DNA from: Chthoniobacter flavus
GTDB taxonomy: Bacteria > Verrucomicrobiota > Verrucomicrobiia > Chthoniobacterales > Chthoniobacteraceae
Reading direction: 5' to 3'
DNA: 64,000 bases
Assembly: GCA_945861435.1 (NCBI GenBank)
Contig: CAMAUX010000004.1
Coordinates: forward strand, 1-64,000
The notes beneath the pieces were generated by a model. It ran no database searches. It saw only the letters and a list, made by a program, of their open reading frames with translations, and had not been told where the DNA came from. The position numbers were made by a program, and so were the translations under genes. Below are positions 10,069 through 19,000 of this stretch, one piece after another. Numbering within the stretch: the stretch's first letter is position 1; each line of letters opens with the position of its first letter.

Positions 10069-11148
10069 TCATGCGGCCTCACTCACCCGCACCAAATGCG
10101 CCACCACCTCGATCTCCGCAGTCTGAGGAAACATATCAAAGGGCGTGACTGACTCCAACCGGTAGCGTCCTGCAAGCAACCCAAGATCCCGCGCTAATGT
10201 CGCCGGATTACACGAAACATAAACCACCTCCGCAGGCCCCACCCCCGTAATCAATTCAGTCACTCGCGCACTGAGACCCGTGGCCGGAGGATCTGCGATC
10301 ACCGTGGTTCGGGCCGGATCCGCCCATGAAAGCACATCCCCGAGATGCACCTCCACGTCCCCGCAGATGTAGCTCTCGGTCGGCCCGGCACCACGGCGTG
10401 CACTCTCCACAGCCAGGGTGTTCTGCTCAATCCCAGCGACCCTCGCAAACTGCGATGCCAGATGCTTGGCAAAAAGGCCCGATCCACAGAACGCATCCAC
10501 AAGAAGTTCCTGCCCCACACGAACCATCCGTCCGACTGCCTCCACCATCTCCCTCGCCACCGCCTCATTCGTCTGCTCGAAAAACGGCCCTCCCCCGCCG
10601 GGTGCCCTCAAAGCGTAATCCCCGTCAGGAAGCCCGGCCGACCTCAGTCGGCGAAGCCCCGTATTGACCTCTGGCCGCGCAATTGGGCACTGCCCCACAT
10701 CCACCAAGCGGTTTGATCCAGCCTCATAAAACCCAGCCACACCGCCCGCCACATGCACCCGAATCCGGTTCCGATATCCGTATTCCTTGGGCGACGCCAC
10801 CATCGGGCGCATCGGCACCTGCTCCAGACGCCCCACCCTTCGCAGCGTCTGCTCCACTTGCGAGGCCTTCAACTCCAACTGCCGCGCATAGGAAAGATGC
10901 TGATAGGCACATCCTCCACACCGTCCAAAATACTCACACCGGGGCTCTACGCGTTCCGCCGCTGGACTGAGCACTCGCTCCAGATCCGCCTCCATAAACT
11001 GCTTCTTTTCCCTTCGCACGCGTGCGCTCACGCGGTCTCCGGGAGCGGTGAATGGAACAAAGCAGACGCGACCATCCACCCTCCCCACCCCCTTGCCCCC
11101 AAATGCCACATCCGTAATCTCCACTTCAATCGAACGCCCAGACTTCAT
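10069..11148 (-). CDS. class I SAM-dependent RNA m5U methyltransferase (RlmD/TrmA family), short form
   Basis: 359 aa. The N-terminal TRAM domain (about residues 1-58) is followed by a 4Fe-4S cysteine cluster (CEYFGRCGGC plus the Cys in GQCPIA), then a Rossmann methyltransferase domain with DAFCGSGLFA and the catalytic-cysteine motif YVSCNPATLARD, ending with FDMFPQTAEIE. These are the signatures of enzymes making 5-methyluridine in 23S rRNA or tRNA. It is shorter than the roughly 430-residue enterobacterial RlmD because the region between the Fe-S domain and the AdoMet domain is reduced. Which uridine it modifies cannot be told from sequence. It leads a probable two-gene unit with the rhomboid gene. 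Confidence 0.9.
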   Translation of the reverse strand: MKSGRSIEVEITDVAFGGKGVGRVDGRVCFVPFTAPGDRVSARVRREKKQFMEADLERVLSPAAERVEPRCEYFGRCGGCAYQHLSYARQLELKASQVEQTLRRVGRLEQVPMRPMVASPKEYGYRNRIRVHVAGGVAGFYEAGSNRLVDVGQCPIARPEVNTGLRRLRSAGLPDGDYALRAPGGGGPFFEQTNEAVAREMVEAVGRMVRVGQELLVDAFCGSGLFAKHLASQFARVAGIEQNTLAVESARRGAGPTESYICGDVEVHLGDVLSWADPARTTVIADPPATGLSARVTELITGVGPAEVVYVSCNPATLARDLGLLAGRYRLESVTPFDMFPQTAEIEVVAHLVRVSEAA

Positions 11149-11152
11149 TAGG

Positions 11153-11188
11153 TGAAAAAAGAGGCTTCCGTCTCACAACGGAAGCCTC
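11153..11188 (-). terminator. intrinsic terminator
   Basis: A perfect 11-bp inverted repeat (GAGGCTTCCGT at 11161-11171 and ACGGAAGCCTC at 11178-11188) with a 6-nt loop. Read on the minus strand it is followed at once by six Ts (11160-11155). It ends transcription of the TIGR04073-like gene before the methyltransferase gene, whose start codon lies just downstream. The methyltransferase transcript must therefore start within or right after it, or depend on read-through. Confidence 0.9.
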
Positions 11189-11254
11189 AAATACCGACAA
11201 TCAATAAAAGCCGATGCCCAACAACCCGGTAAGCGCCGGAGTTGGACTCAGAAG

Positions 11255-11677
11255 TCAACGCCTCCCGGAATAATCGCGGACGTAACGGTAGCGAGTTTCG
11301 AACCCCAGCTCCGGGGGAAACTCTTCCATACCTGAGTTAACCCAAGGAATGTTGCTAGTGTAGGGCTGGAAATAAGTCCCCTTATTCGTCGGGAACGGGA
11401 ACGTGATCACTTCATAAACCCCACAACCCAGTCGTGCGATGAACCTCGTGAACCCACGCACCGCTCCATAAATAATCGCGCTATTGCCTTCCGTCTCGTT
11501 AGCCGAAACCACCTGTATCGGGATCTCCGATGCACCGGTGAGTATGTTCGCAAGACCCCTCGACAACTTACGCCCAGGCCCCTGCGTCGTCATGGGCGGT
11601 TCCTGAATGTCAGCCATTACCGAAGCGGAGATCGTAAAGAGCACCGAAAAAAGGACGACGCAGGGGGGGAGTCTCAT
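11255..11677 (-). CDS. exosortase system-associated protein, TIGR04073-like
   Basis: 140 aa with an N-terminal signal peptide (MRLPPCVVLFSVLFTISASVMA). The core GRKLSRGLANILTGASEIP, followed by an FGCGVYEV-type segment (here RLGCGVYEVITFPFP), resembles the TIGR04073 family found in Verrucomicrobia and relatives that have exosortase/PEP-CTERM sorting. Function is unknown. The ATG at 11677 was chosen because the signal peptide begins there; an ATG at 11722 is also possible. It has its own intrinsic terminator at 11153-11188, so it is probably monocistronic or the last gene after the ExoD-like gene. No exosortase gene lies in this window. Confidence 0.7.
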   Translation of the reverse strand: MRLPPCVVLFSVLFTISASVMADIQEPPMTTQGPGRKLSRGLANILTGASEIPIQVVSANETEGNSAIIYGAVRGFTRFIARLGCGVYEVITFPFPTNKGTYFQPYTSNIPWVNSGMEEFPPELGFETRYRYVRDYSGRR

Positions 11678-11751
11678 TTGTGTAAAATCTAAAGGCCCGT
11701 CCCCTTGAAAGGCAATTGTCATTTTCTGCACTTGCAGCGCCACCGCCCTCA

Positions 11752-12420
11752 TTATCCCAGCCAGTTCCAGTGGTCAAAAATCCGCCGCACCCCCTCCCCC
11801 GCAAGGAGCACATACGCGGTGGCTATCACGTTGGTCGCATACCCAATGAGCACCAGCACCCCATCTCTCTCCACCATTCCACCAGTAAGCAGCAGCACAG
11901 CCACAGCCGGTATCGTGTTGCTAAAGGGCAACGGCAGGGGCAACGCAAGCAGCAGTCCAGCCACTGCGATCCCCACGCCAATCAGATTCCGGAAGCCCGG
12001 CCACTCCTGCAGAAACTCCAAGCGCGGCCGCACCAACCTCTCCAGCCTGCGACTGAGCGCCAGCCCCCCCCGCAAAATCTTCTCCAGCATCACCGGATTC
12101 AACTCCCGCTTCCGAATAAACCCGGGCAGCGACGGTTGCCGCCCGCACGCCAGCCTCAGCCCCATCAAGGCCACCACCACTCCGAAGGGAGTCGAAAGCC
12201 CCGGAAGCGCGGGGATCGCAAAAGGCAGCGCCAGCACGAAGATCATCAGCGCAAACCCGCGTCCGTGCAGGTTCTCCTCCAGTTCCGAAAGGCTCATCAC
12301 GCGCCCTTTCGAAAGCCCCAGGAGCAGCTCGATATCGGCCGAAAGCCTTCCACCCTCGACCCCAGCCTCCGCACTTCGGGAGCCTCCCTCCCGGTTCTGT
12401 TCGTGGGGCTGAGCGGTCAT
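11752..12420 (-). CDS. ExoD family membrane protein (exopolysaccharide synthesis-related)
   Basis: 222 aa. A soluble N-terminal part (about 1-60) has LSELEENLHGRGFALMIFV. Hydrophobic segments follow (LALPFAIPALPGLSTPFG, a GIAVAGLLLALPLPLPF segment, and a C-terminal pair), as in ExoD of Sinorhizobium. ExoD affects exopolysaccharide production and nodule invasion, but its biochemical role is unclear. The ATG at 12420 opens a Gln/Glu/Arg-rich leader. It is divergent from the rhodanese-like gene across a 216-bp gap. A link with the polysaccharide cluster at the right end of the window is possible but not shown. Confidence 0.85.
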   Translation of the reverse strand: MTAQPHEQNREGGSRSAEAGVEGGRLSADIELLLGLSKGRVMSLSELEENLHGRGFALMIFVLALPFAIPALPGLSTPFGVVVALMGLRLACGRQPSLPGFIRKRELNPVMLEKILRGGLALSRRLERLVRPRLEFLQEWPGFRNLIGVGIAVAGLLLALPLPLPFSNTIPAVAVLLLTGGMVERDGVLVLIGYATNVIATAYVLLAGEGVRRIFDHWNWLG

Positions 12421-12598
12421 ACTCCACTCGCTGACGCACGGGTCAACCGGCGCAGCCTAAGAACCATCACTCGCTTTTGGGGTGTGTGCATCGCGCTAAT
12501 AGTAAAGGCTCCTCCGAACTCTCAACCCCTAACACATCGCGACAAACATGCCAGCCATGGCGCACCCCTGCCACGTCCCGTGCCCTTGCCTGTGTAAA

Positions 12599-12627
12599 TT
12601 GCAAACCCTCACCGGCCGCTTCATAGT
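12599..12627 (+). promoter_or_regulatory. possible sigma-70-type promoter for the rhodanese-like gene
   Basis: TTGCAA (12599-12604) and CATAGT (12622-12627) are separated by 17 bp. Each matches four of six consensus bases. Transcription would start only a few bases before the GTG at 12637, giving a nearly leaderless mRNA; this fits the absence of a Shine-Dalgarno sequence. Weak, pattern-based call. Confidence 0.3.
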
Positions 12628-12636
12628 TCACCCCCT

Positions 12637-13050
12637 GTGTCTCAATTGATTCGCCAGCTTGCACTGATCCTCGCCGCGGCCCTCCTACCCGCCGCTGCTT
12701 CCGCTGCCCTTCAACTACGCTGGCGCTCCGAAACACCGCTCCAGCCAGGCGAGATCCGGCCCTCAACCGCACGCCTCTGGAGCCACCATCAGGTGCTGTG
12801 GGTCGACATCCGCCCTCCCGCACGCTTTGAAGCCGCCCACATCCCGGGCGCATTCAATTGCCCGCCCGAACAGTGGACTACCGGTTCTCAGGAAGTCCTC
12901 GCCCGCTGGAGCGCCGAGAAAGCCGTCGTCATCTACGGCGATGACGATCAGGAAACACAGGCCCACGCAATGTCCCAGCGCATGCGCGAACAATTGGGCT
13001 TCGAAACCACTTATGTCCTCAAGGGAGGCTGGCAGGCATGGCGCAGGTAA
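12637..13050 (+). CDS. rhodanese-like protein lacking the catalytic cysteine
   Basis: 137 aa with a hydrophobic N-terminus (LIRQLALILAAALLPAAASA) that looks like a signal peptide or anchor, so the domain is probably periplasmic. The rhodanese fold is marked by WVDIRPPARFEAAHIPGAFN and the C-terminal VLKGGWQAWR. The active-site loop normally begins with a cysteine (VVYC...); here it reads VVIYGDDDQE, with Gly in place of Cys. Sulfur transfer by the usual mechanism is therefore unlikely. The start is GTG. It overlaps the next gene by 13 bp, so the two are translationally coupled, and the pair may act together in a redox or sulfur-related envelope task. Confidence 0.8.
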   Translation: MSQLIRQLALILAAALLPAAASAALQLRWRSETPLQPGEIRPSTARLWSHHQVLWVDIRPPARFEAAHIPGAFNCPPEQWTTGSQEVLARWSAEKAVVIYGDDDQETQAHAMSQRMREQLGFETTYVLKGGWQAWRR

Positions 13051-13502
13051 CACGCACACTCCTGCGCGTATTGCTGGGCGCACTTCTGCTCTGCGCGGGT
13101 GCGTTGAAGGCCGCCGACACCCAGCAGTTCACCCTCTCCATCCACAACTTCCACCTCACAAACTGGAGCGTGTCCGTGCTTCTGGCCGTGTACCTCCCAT
13201 GGCTGGAGGTCATCACCGGCGCCGCACTCCTTCTCCGCAGACTCTATGCAGGAGCACTCGCTTCCACTCTTCTGCTGAGCACCCTTTTCTTCGCCGCGGT
13301 GGCAAGTGCTTGGTCCCGTGCCATCGACATCAGCTGCGGATGCTTCGGCGCTTCGCAAAACCAGACGCACTACCCGTCCCACCTCGCCGGTAACCTCGCT
13401 TTACTGGCCGCCGCAGCGGCACTGTCTATTCTCGAGTGGCGCGCCTGGCGCGAAAAATCTCCCTCTTCGACAAACGAATGCGGCGACAACCCTCCGCGAT
13501 AA
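13038..13502 (+). CDS. MauE/DoxX-type redox-associated membrane protein
   Basis: 154 aa with four predicted membrane helices (about 7-25, 45-65, 72-92 and 115-132). It carries the motif ISCGCFGA between helices 3 and 4, as in MauE/DoxX-family proteins linked to disulfide or quinone redox chemistry. MauE itself supports maturation of methylamine dehydrogenase, but no mau genes are here, so only the family name is safe. The start overlaps the end of the rhodanese-like gene by 13 bp. Its CxC pair could be the redox centre that the partner protein serves. Confidence 0.8.
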   Translation: MAQVTRTLLRVLLGALLLCAGALKAADTQQFTLSIHNFHLTNWSVSVLLAVYLPWLEVITGAALLLRRLYAGALASTLLLSTLFFAAVASAWSRAIDISCGCFGASQNQTHYPSHLAGNLALLAAAAALSILEWRAWREKSPSSTNECGDNPPR

Positions 13503-13505
13503 TCA

Positions 13506-13542
13506 AGTACTAGATTGCCTTTGCGACACACAGTACTAGATT
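13506..13542 (+). repeat. 11-bp direct repeat pair upstream of the superoxide dismutase gene
   Basis: AGTACTAGATT occurs at 13506-13516 and again at 13532-13542, 26 bp apart start to start. Each copy contains the palindrome AGTACT. They lie 120-157 bp before the SOD start and right after the MauE-like stop, in a 160-bp gap. Possible operator sites; no regulator is known. Confidence 0.45.
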
Positions 13543-13662
13543 CCGAATCCTGCTCGCCCGTCCCCTGCCACACCCTTACATGGGAAGCAGTTACGAAACC
13601 ATTGCGACCCTGGCGGAGATCGTAAGACGCCCCAACTCTATTACCCTTCACCCTCCCCACCT

Positions 13663-14421
13663 ATGAACACTCGACGCTCAGTTCTGAAGACCATCGCCCT
13701 AGCCACGGGATCCACCGCCATCGGCCACGGACTGCTCCGCGCACAAGCCCCCTCCAACTCGACTGCAGCACCGTCGCCAGTCCCAGCCCCGAACACTGAC
13801 TCCGAAGGCGTCTTTAAGCTTCCTCCTCTGGGATACGACTACGATGCGCTTGAGCCCTTCATCGACGCGGAGACAATGAAACTCCACCACGACAAGCACC
13901 ACGCCACCTACGTCAGCAAACTGAACCAGGCCATCGCCAAGGCCCCGGATTTCGAACGCCAAACCGTTGAGCAACTCCTTGCCTCACTCGAGAAACTTCC
14001 AGAAACCATCCGCAACGACGTCCGCAATCATGGCGGCGGCCACTCCAACCACACCCTCTTCTGGCAACTGCTGCGCAAACAGGAAAAGGCAGCACCCTCT
14101 TCTGAACTAGCCAAGGCAATCGACAAGGCATTCGGAAGCTTCAGCGCCTTCGAGGATAAGTTCACGGAAACGTCGATGAAGCTCTTTGGCAGCGGTTGGG
14201 TCTGGCTCGCATGGATCCCGGCGGCCAAGAAACTCGAAATCCAACCCACGCCAAATCAGGACTCCCCCATCATGACAGGCGCCGTGCCGCTCATGGGGAT
14301 CGATCTCTGGGAGCACGCCTATTACCTCAAGCACCAAAACCGCCGCGCAGACTACATCAAGGCTTTCACGCAGTTGATCAACTGGGGCTTCGTTAGCGAG
14401 CGTTTCAGCAAGCTGGGCTAA
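13663..14421 (+). CDS. exported Fe/Mn superoxide dismutase
   Basis: 252 aa, about 45 longer than cytosolic SODs because of a twin-arginine-type leader (NTRRSVLKTIALATG, then an Ala/Ser/Pro-rich linker). Mature SOD runs from about residue 50: FKLPPLGYDYDALEPFID, the metal His in LHHDKHHATY, HSNHTLFW, GSGWVWLAW, and the Asp/His pair in GIDLWEHAYY. All four metal ligands are visible. NQDSPIM is of the kind seen in Mn-preferring enzymes, but metal choice is uncertain. It converts superoxide to peroxide and oxygen, here outside the cytoplasm; a folded, metal-loaded enzyme is a typical Tat substrate. It stands alone between the MauE-like gene and a convergent DUF1501 gene. Confidence 0.93.
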   Translation: MNTRRSVLKTIALATGSTAIGHGLLRAQAPSNSTAAPSPVPAPNTDSEGVFKLPPLGYDYDALEPFIDAETMKLHHDKHHATYVSKLNQAIAKAPDFERQTVEQLLASLEKLPETIRNDVRNHGGGHSNHTLFWQLLRKQEKAAPSSELAKAIDKAFGSFSAFEDKFTETSMKLFGSGWVWLAWIPAAKKLEIQPTPNQDSPIMTGAVPLMGIDLWEHAYYLKHQNRRADYIKAFTQLINWGFVSERFSKLG

Positions 14422-14532
14422 ACCCGCTCACACTCTCAACGCTCGTAATCGAAGGCGCGTTGCCTCGACGCCCTCCTGCCGTGCGCACCGGCAGCACTGG
14501 ATCTCCGCACAAACGCCGACAAACGCGGCTGC

Positions 14533-14576
14533 GGTCGCCAAGTACTCTTGCAGCACCGTCACCCAACTTGGCGACC
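14533..14576. repeat. 11-bp perfect inverted repeat between convergent genes
   Basis: GGTCGCCAAGT (14533-14543) and ACTTGGCGACC (14566-14576) are perfect reverse complements around a 22-nt loop. They lie in the 205-bp gap between the ends of the SOD gene and the minus-strand DUF1501 gene. A bidirectional, U-tract-free hairpin that may slow polymerase or protect 3' ends. Confidence 0.6.
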
Positions 14577-14626
14577 ATCCACCGTTACCAGTCAGCCCAA
14601 TGCCTTCCCCCCGGCCCGCGAGCTGG

Positions 14627-16063
14627 TCACCCCGCCACAAGCTGCCTCGAAGGGTGCCCCTCGTTCAGATCGATCCGCTCCGGCCGCCCCTTGTGATAGT
14701 AAACTAACTTGGTGTGCTCCACGCCGAGTAAGTGCAGCACCGTGGCGTGTAGGTCGTGGACGTGCAGACGATCCTCCGTTGCATAAAGCCCGAGCTCGTC
14801 AGTCGATCCGATCGTACGCCCTCCCTTCACCCCGCCCCCAGCCATCCACATCGTGAATCCCGTCGGGTTGTGATCGCGCCCATCGCCCTGCTCGCTCATC
14901 GGCGTGCGCCCAAATTCGCCGCCCCAGATCACCAGGGTGTCCTCCAAAAGACCACGACTCTTGAGGTCGCTGAGCAGTCCGGCGATCGGCTTGTCCACGG
15001 CGCGGCACAGCTTGCCGTGCCCTGCCTCAATGCCCTTGTGACTGTCCCACTTGCTGCCAGCTCCACTGTAGAGTTGCACAAAGCGCACCCCGCGCTCCAC
15101 GAGCCGTCGAGCCAGCAGGCAATTGCGGCCGAAGACCGCCGTCGCCTCAGAGTCCATCCCATACAGCGCCTTGGTCGCCGCTGTTTCCTTGCTGAGATCC
15201 ACGGCCTCGGGTGCCTCCGCCTGCATCCGGCACGCCAGCTCGTATCCACGGATCCGCGCCTCCAGTTCCGTGTTGTCGGAGCGACCAACCGCGTGGTGCT
15301 CGTTCAAATCGCGCAGCAACTCAAGCCGCTCACGCTGCCTCTGCACACTCACACCCTTCGCATTCTCCAGATACTTGATGGGCGCACCTTCCGCGCTGAA
15401 TTCCGTGCCCTGGTAAACCGCCGGCATAAATCCACTGCCCCAGTTGCGCACCCCATTCACGACCGTCCCCTCGCTATCCTTGATCACCACGAACCCGGGC
15501 AGATTCTCGTTCTCCGATCCCAATCCATAGTTCACCCACGCGCCCAGAGAAGGTCGTCCGCCAAACACCGACCCCGTGTTCATCTGGCATACGCCGCCGG
15601 CATGGTTGATCCCATCCGAAACACAGGAACGAATCACCGCGAGATCGTCGGCGTGCTCGGCCACATGCTCAAACCAGTCTGAGATCCATAGTCCGCTCTG
15701 ACCACGCTGCCTCCACACCCGCTTGCTGCCGAGCAGCGGTGACTTCGTCTCTCCCATCGCCGTGATCGGCGCTTTGAAACTGCCCGGTAGCTGCTGCCCT
15801 GCCAGTTCGTTGAGCAACGGCTTGTAGTCGAATGTGTCCAAATGACTCGGCCCTCCCTCCATGAACAGGAAGATCACGTTCTTCGCCCGCCGCCCAGAGC
15901 CCGGAAGCTTTGCAGCAACGGGATTCGGGGCATTGCGCGGATCCGCCGCATGCACCACGGGCCGCCCCATCAGCGCCGCCAGTGCCACGGCACCAAACCC
16001 GCACCCGGCCTGCTGAAGAAACTCACGACGCGAACCCGGAAGCTCAAAGCGATTACACGACAT
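14627..16063 (-). CDS. DUF1501 family protein (Tat-exported, sulfatase/phosphatase-like fold)
   Basis: 478 aa. A Tat leader (SRREFLQQAGCGFGAVALAALMG) indicates export of a folded, probably metal-bound protein. The body has the family landmarks FLFMEGGPSHLDTFDYKP near residue 70, NHAGGVCQMNTG, GGEFGRTPMSEQGDGRDHNP and FTMWMAGGGVKGG. DUF1501 is distantly related to alkaline phosphatase/sulfatase enzymes; no substrate has been proven. It is the last gene of the sigma factor-FecR-PSCyt-DUF1501 operon, 13 bp after the PSCyt gene. It is paralogous to the protein at 30763-32190. DUF1501 next to DUF1549/DUF1553 is a very common pairing in Planctomycetes and Verrucomicrobia. Confidence 0.92.
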   Translation of the reverse strand: MSCNRFELPGSRREFLQQAGCGFGAVALAALMGRPVVHAADPRNAPNPVAAKLPGSGRRAKNVIFLFMEGGPSHLDTFDYKPLLNELAGQQLPGSFKAPITAMGETKSPLLGSKRVWRQRGQSGLWISDWFEHVAEHADDLAVIRSCVSDGINHAGGVCQMNTGSVFGGRPSLGAWVNYGLGSENENLPGFVVIKDSEGTVVNGVRNWGSGFMPAVYQGTEFSAEGAPIKYLENAKGVSVQRQRERLELLRDLNEHHAVGRSDNTELEARIRGYELACRMQAEAPEAVDLSKETAATKALYGMDSEATAVFGRNCLLARRLVERGVRFVQLYSGAGSKWDSHKGIEAGHGKLCRAVDKPIAGLLSDLKSRGLLEDTLVIWGGEFGRTPMSEQGDGRDHNPTGFTMWMAGGGVKGGRTIGSTDELGLYATEDRLHVHDLHATVLHLLGVEHTKLVYYHKGRPERIDLNEGHPSRQLVAG

Positions 16064-16076
16064 AGCGGTGGGGAGG

Positions 16077-19000
16077 TTAGTGCAGGTAGAAAAACTCGTT
16101 GCCGTTCAAGAGCACAAGACAGAGGTCCGCCAACGGCCCCCTCGATGGATCCCCGTCCCCCTTCGCCTCCACCCCCACCCAAGCCATCTCAGCCCCCGCC
16201 TTGCCCACCCAACGCACAAGCGCGTTTCCCCACTGCAGCGGATCCACGCTCACCGCATCCGGCCCGATCGGAGCCGGATCCAGCCGCAATCCCTCAATGC
16301 GCCCGTCAAAATGATGCCCGGCAACACGCTTCCCGAGCCCTCCAATCACCAGCGGCGAACTGCCTGCTCCGATGCGCCCCGCGATCGCGTGCGGAATGGA
16401 TGCCTCCCGCCACGGCAGATCAGGTTCCGTGAGGTCCCGCAGCCGGAAAACCACCCGGCGTTCCGTGCACGAAACGCGCACCAACAAATGATAGCGCCGC
16501 CCCAACTCCACATGCAGCCCCGAAGCCACCACCTCATAATTGATGTTCGCGTTCTCGTCCTCACCCACCAACTGGACGATCAGATTGCGCGGCTGAAAAC
16601 GCGACTTCTCGCCCGTGATCCCAAGACTCCATCCATACGCCTCCACGCTGTCCTTTCCCTGACTCCACCGCGACGCCAGCGTGCGCACCGCCGCGTTCAC
16701 GTCGATGCTCTCCAGCGCAAACACAGACTCGATGCTGAAGGCATCCCCCTCCCGCTCACCGGGCGAAACAACCAAGCGCTCCTGCGCTGTGTTTTCGTGG
16801 AAGCGCATCGGCTCCATCAGCACAGACTGCACCGCAGGTGTCCGCCCCTGTTGTACCACCTGCGCCTTGAGAAAAGCCTCAGCCTGCGCCCGCTCGTACT
16901 CGTCTGGAAGTCGCCCCAACGCATGCATCCAAGCCTGATCCACGGTCTTGGCTCGTGCTGCAAGCCCTCGCGCCCTCAAGCCCACCCAGTCGCTGTTAAT
17001 CATCAGCAGCGCCTGCGTCGGTGTCGTGGTGCTCTGACGCTCCGCCGCACTCGCAAATCCCATCGGCGCATCAAGACTGCGCAACAGTTCGTTGGGACTA
17101 TTGCGTTTCTTGGTCGTGTACACCGAGCGCCTCTTGGAATTGCCATCCTCCGACGGCCCGCCCTCACGCAAGTCCAGCTCCCCGCTCACCGTCAAAAGCG
17201 CGTCGCGCAGCTGCTCGGCGTCCAGCCTCCGCGGCTCAAAGCGCCACAGGTAACGATTGCCCGGATCAGCCTGTGCGGCCACGAACGGCGGCTCGCGGCG
17301 CGCCGTCTGACGGTACGTCGCCGAAAGCACGATGCGCCGGTGCAGCTTCTTCAAACTCCAGCCGTCCTCCACAAACCGCCGCGCCAGCCAGTCCAAAAGT
17401 TCCGGATGCGTCGGCTTGTCCCCAAGATGCCCGAAGTCGCTCGAAGTCCCCACGATCCCTCGCCCGAAATGATACTGCCACACCCGGTTCACCATCACCC
17501 GCGTCGAAAGCCGATTGTCGGGCCGCGTGATCCACTGCGCCAGCGCCGAACGCCGGCCGGTTGAAGCGCTCATCGGCTCCAACTTCAAATCGCCCGGCTC
17601 CAACAGCGTGAGAAACCCAGGCGCCACCTCCTGCTCTCCACGCCGCGTCTTGAGAATGGTCGGCGGCGCCACCGCCCCGACATCCGTCGCCACAAACGCT
17701 TCCGGCAAGGGTTTGGGCTTGAGATGATCCAGCTTCTTGAGCTCCGCATGCAGGCTCACATAACGCGCCCGCACCGCCTCATCCTTGAAACTCTTCTCGG
17801 AAACCGCATCCCGCCGTTCGCGCTCGATCTGCCTCTCACACAGCCCTGCGAGCTGCTTCTCAAGCGGCTCCCTTTCCCCTGGGCTCTTGGCGATCATGGC
17901 CTGAAGTTCCTCATTAAACTTCACCGCCGCCCTTCGCGCCTTGCCGGCCACAAGCGGTCCCGTCAAAGCCTCCAGCTTCGCACGTGCAGAACCCGCCACG
18001 TGTTCCCACCGTGCCAACTGCTCTTCGTGTTCCCGCTTCTGATCCGTGCTCGCCAGCACAAGATCGTCCCGCCACTGCACCGGAGTGAAGAACGCCCGCA
18101 GCCGGAAATAATCCTTCTGCAAAATCGGATCGAACTTGTGGTTGTGGCAGCGGGCGCACCCGAAACTCAGGCCGAGGAAGAGTTCGCCTGTCGTGTCGGT
18201 GATGTCATTGAGGATGATCTCCCACTGCCCCCGCACATCCCGCTGGTTATATTCATAGACGGGATGCCTCAGGTAAGCCGTCGCAATGAGGGTCTCGGGA
18301 TCCTCAGGCGCTATCTCATCCCCAGCCAACTGCGCCCGCACAAACTGATCGTAAGGCATGTCGGCGTTCAGGCTGCGGATCACCCAGTCCCTGTACCGCC
18401 ACACCTCGGACCGCGGCCCATCCTGATTGTACCCGTCGCTCTCCGCATACCGCACCAGATCCAGCCAGTGCTGCCCCCACCGCTCCCCGTAGCGTGGACT
18501 TGCCAGCAGTCCATCCACCAACTTCTCCAACGCCCGCGGGTCCGCGTCGTCCTCAAAAGCCCGCACTTGCTCGATCGACGGCGGCAGCCCGTGCAAGTCC
18601 ATGGACAGCCGCCGGATCAACTCCGCACGCCCCGCTTCAGGCGCCGGCGTCAGCTTCAACTCCGCATGCTTCTGCGCCACGAAACGATCGATCGCCCCCA
18701 GCGCCCACCCAGCACCCGCCTTCGCCGGTGGCTCAGGATCACTCAGAGGCTGGAACACCCAAAACTTCCGGTCTTCCTCACTGAAGCCGGACGCGTCCAC
18801 CGCTCCACGGCCCTTCGCTCCCTCCGGCCATGGCGCACCCATCGCCACCCACTTTTCGAGCACCGCCACCTCCGCCGCTGAAAGCTTCTCCTTTGGCGGC
18901 ATCTCAAAGTCAGGATCCGTGCGCCGCACCGCCTTGATCAGCAGCGACTCATCCGGCCGCCCTGCCACCAGCGCAGGCCCGGAACCGCCCCCAGTCAGAA

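Noticed and set aside
17724-18881. 385-codon plus-strand frame inside the PSCyt gene
   Set aside because: The minus strand encodes well-conserved DUF1549 motifs there, including CxxCH; the plus frame is a shadow.
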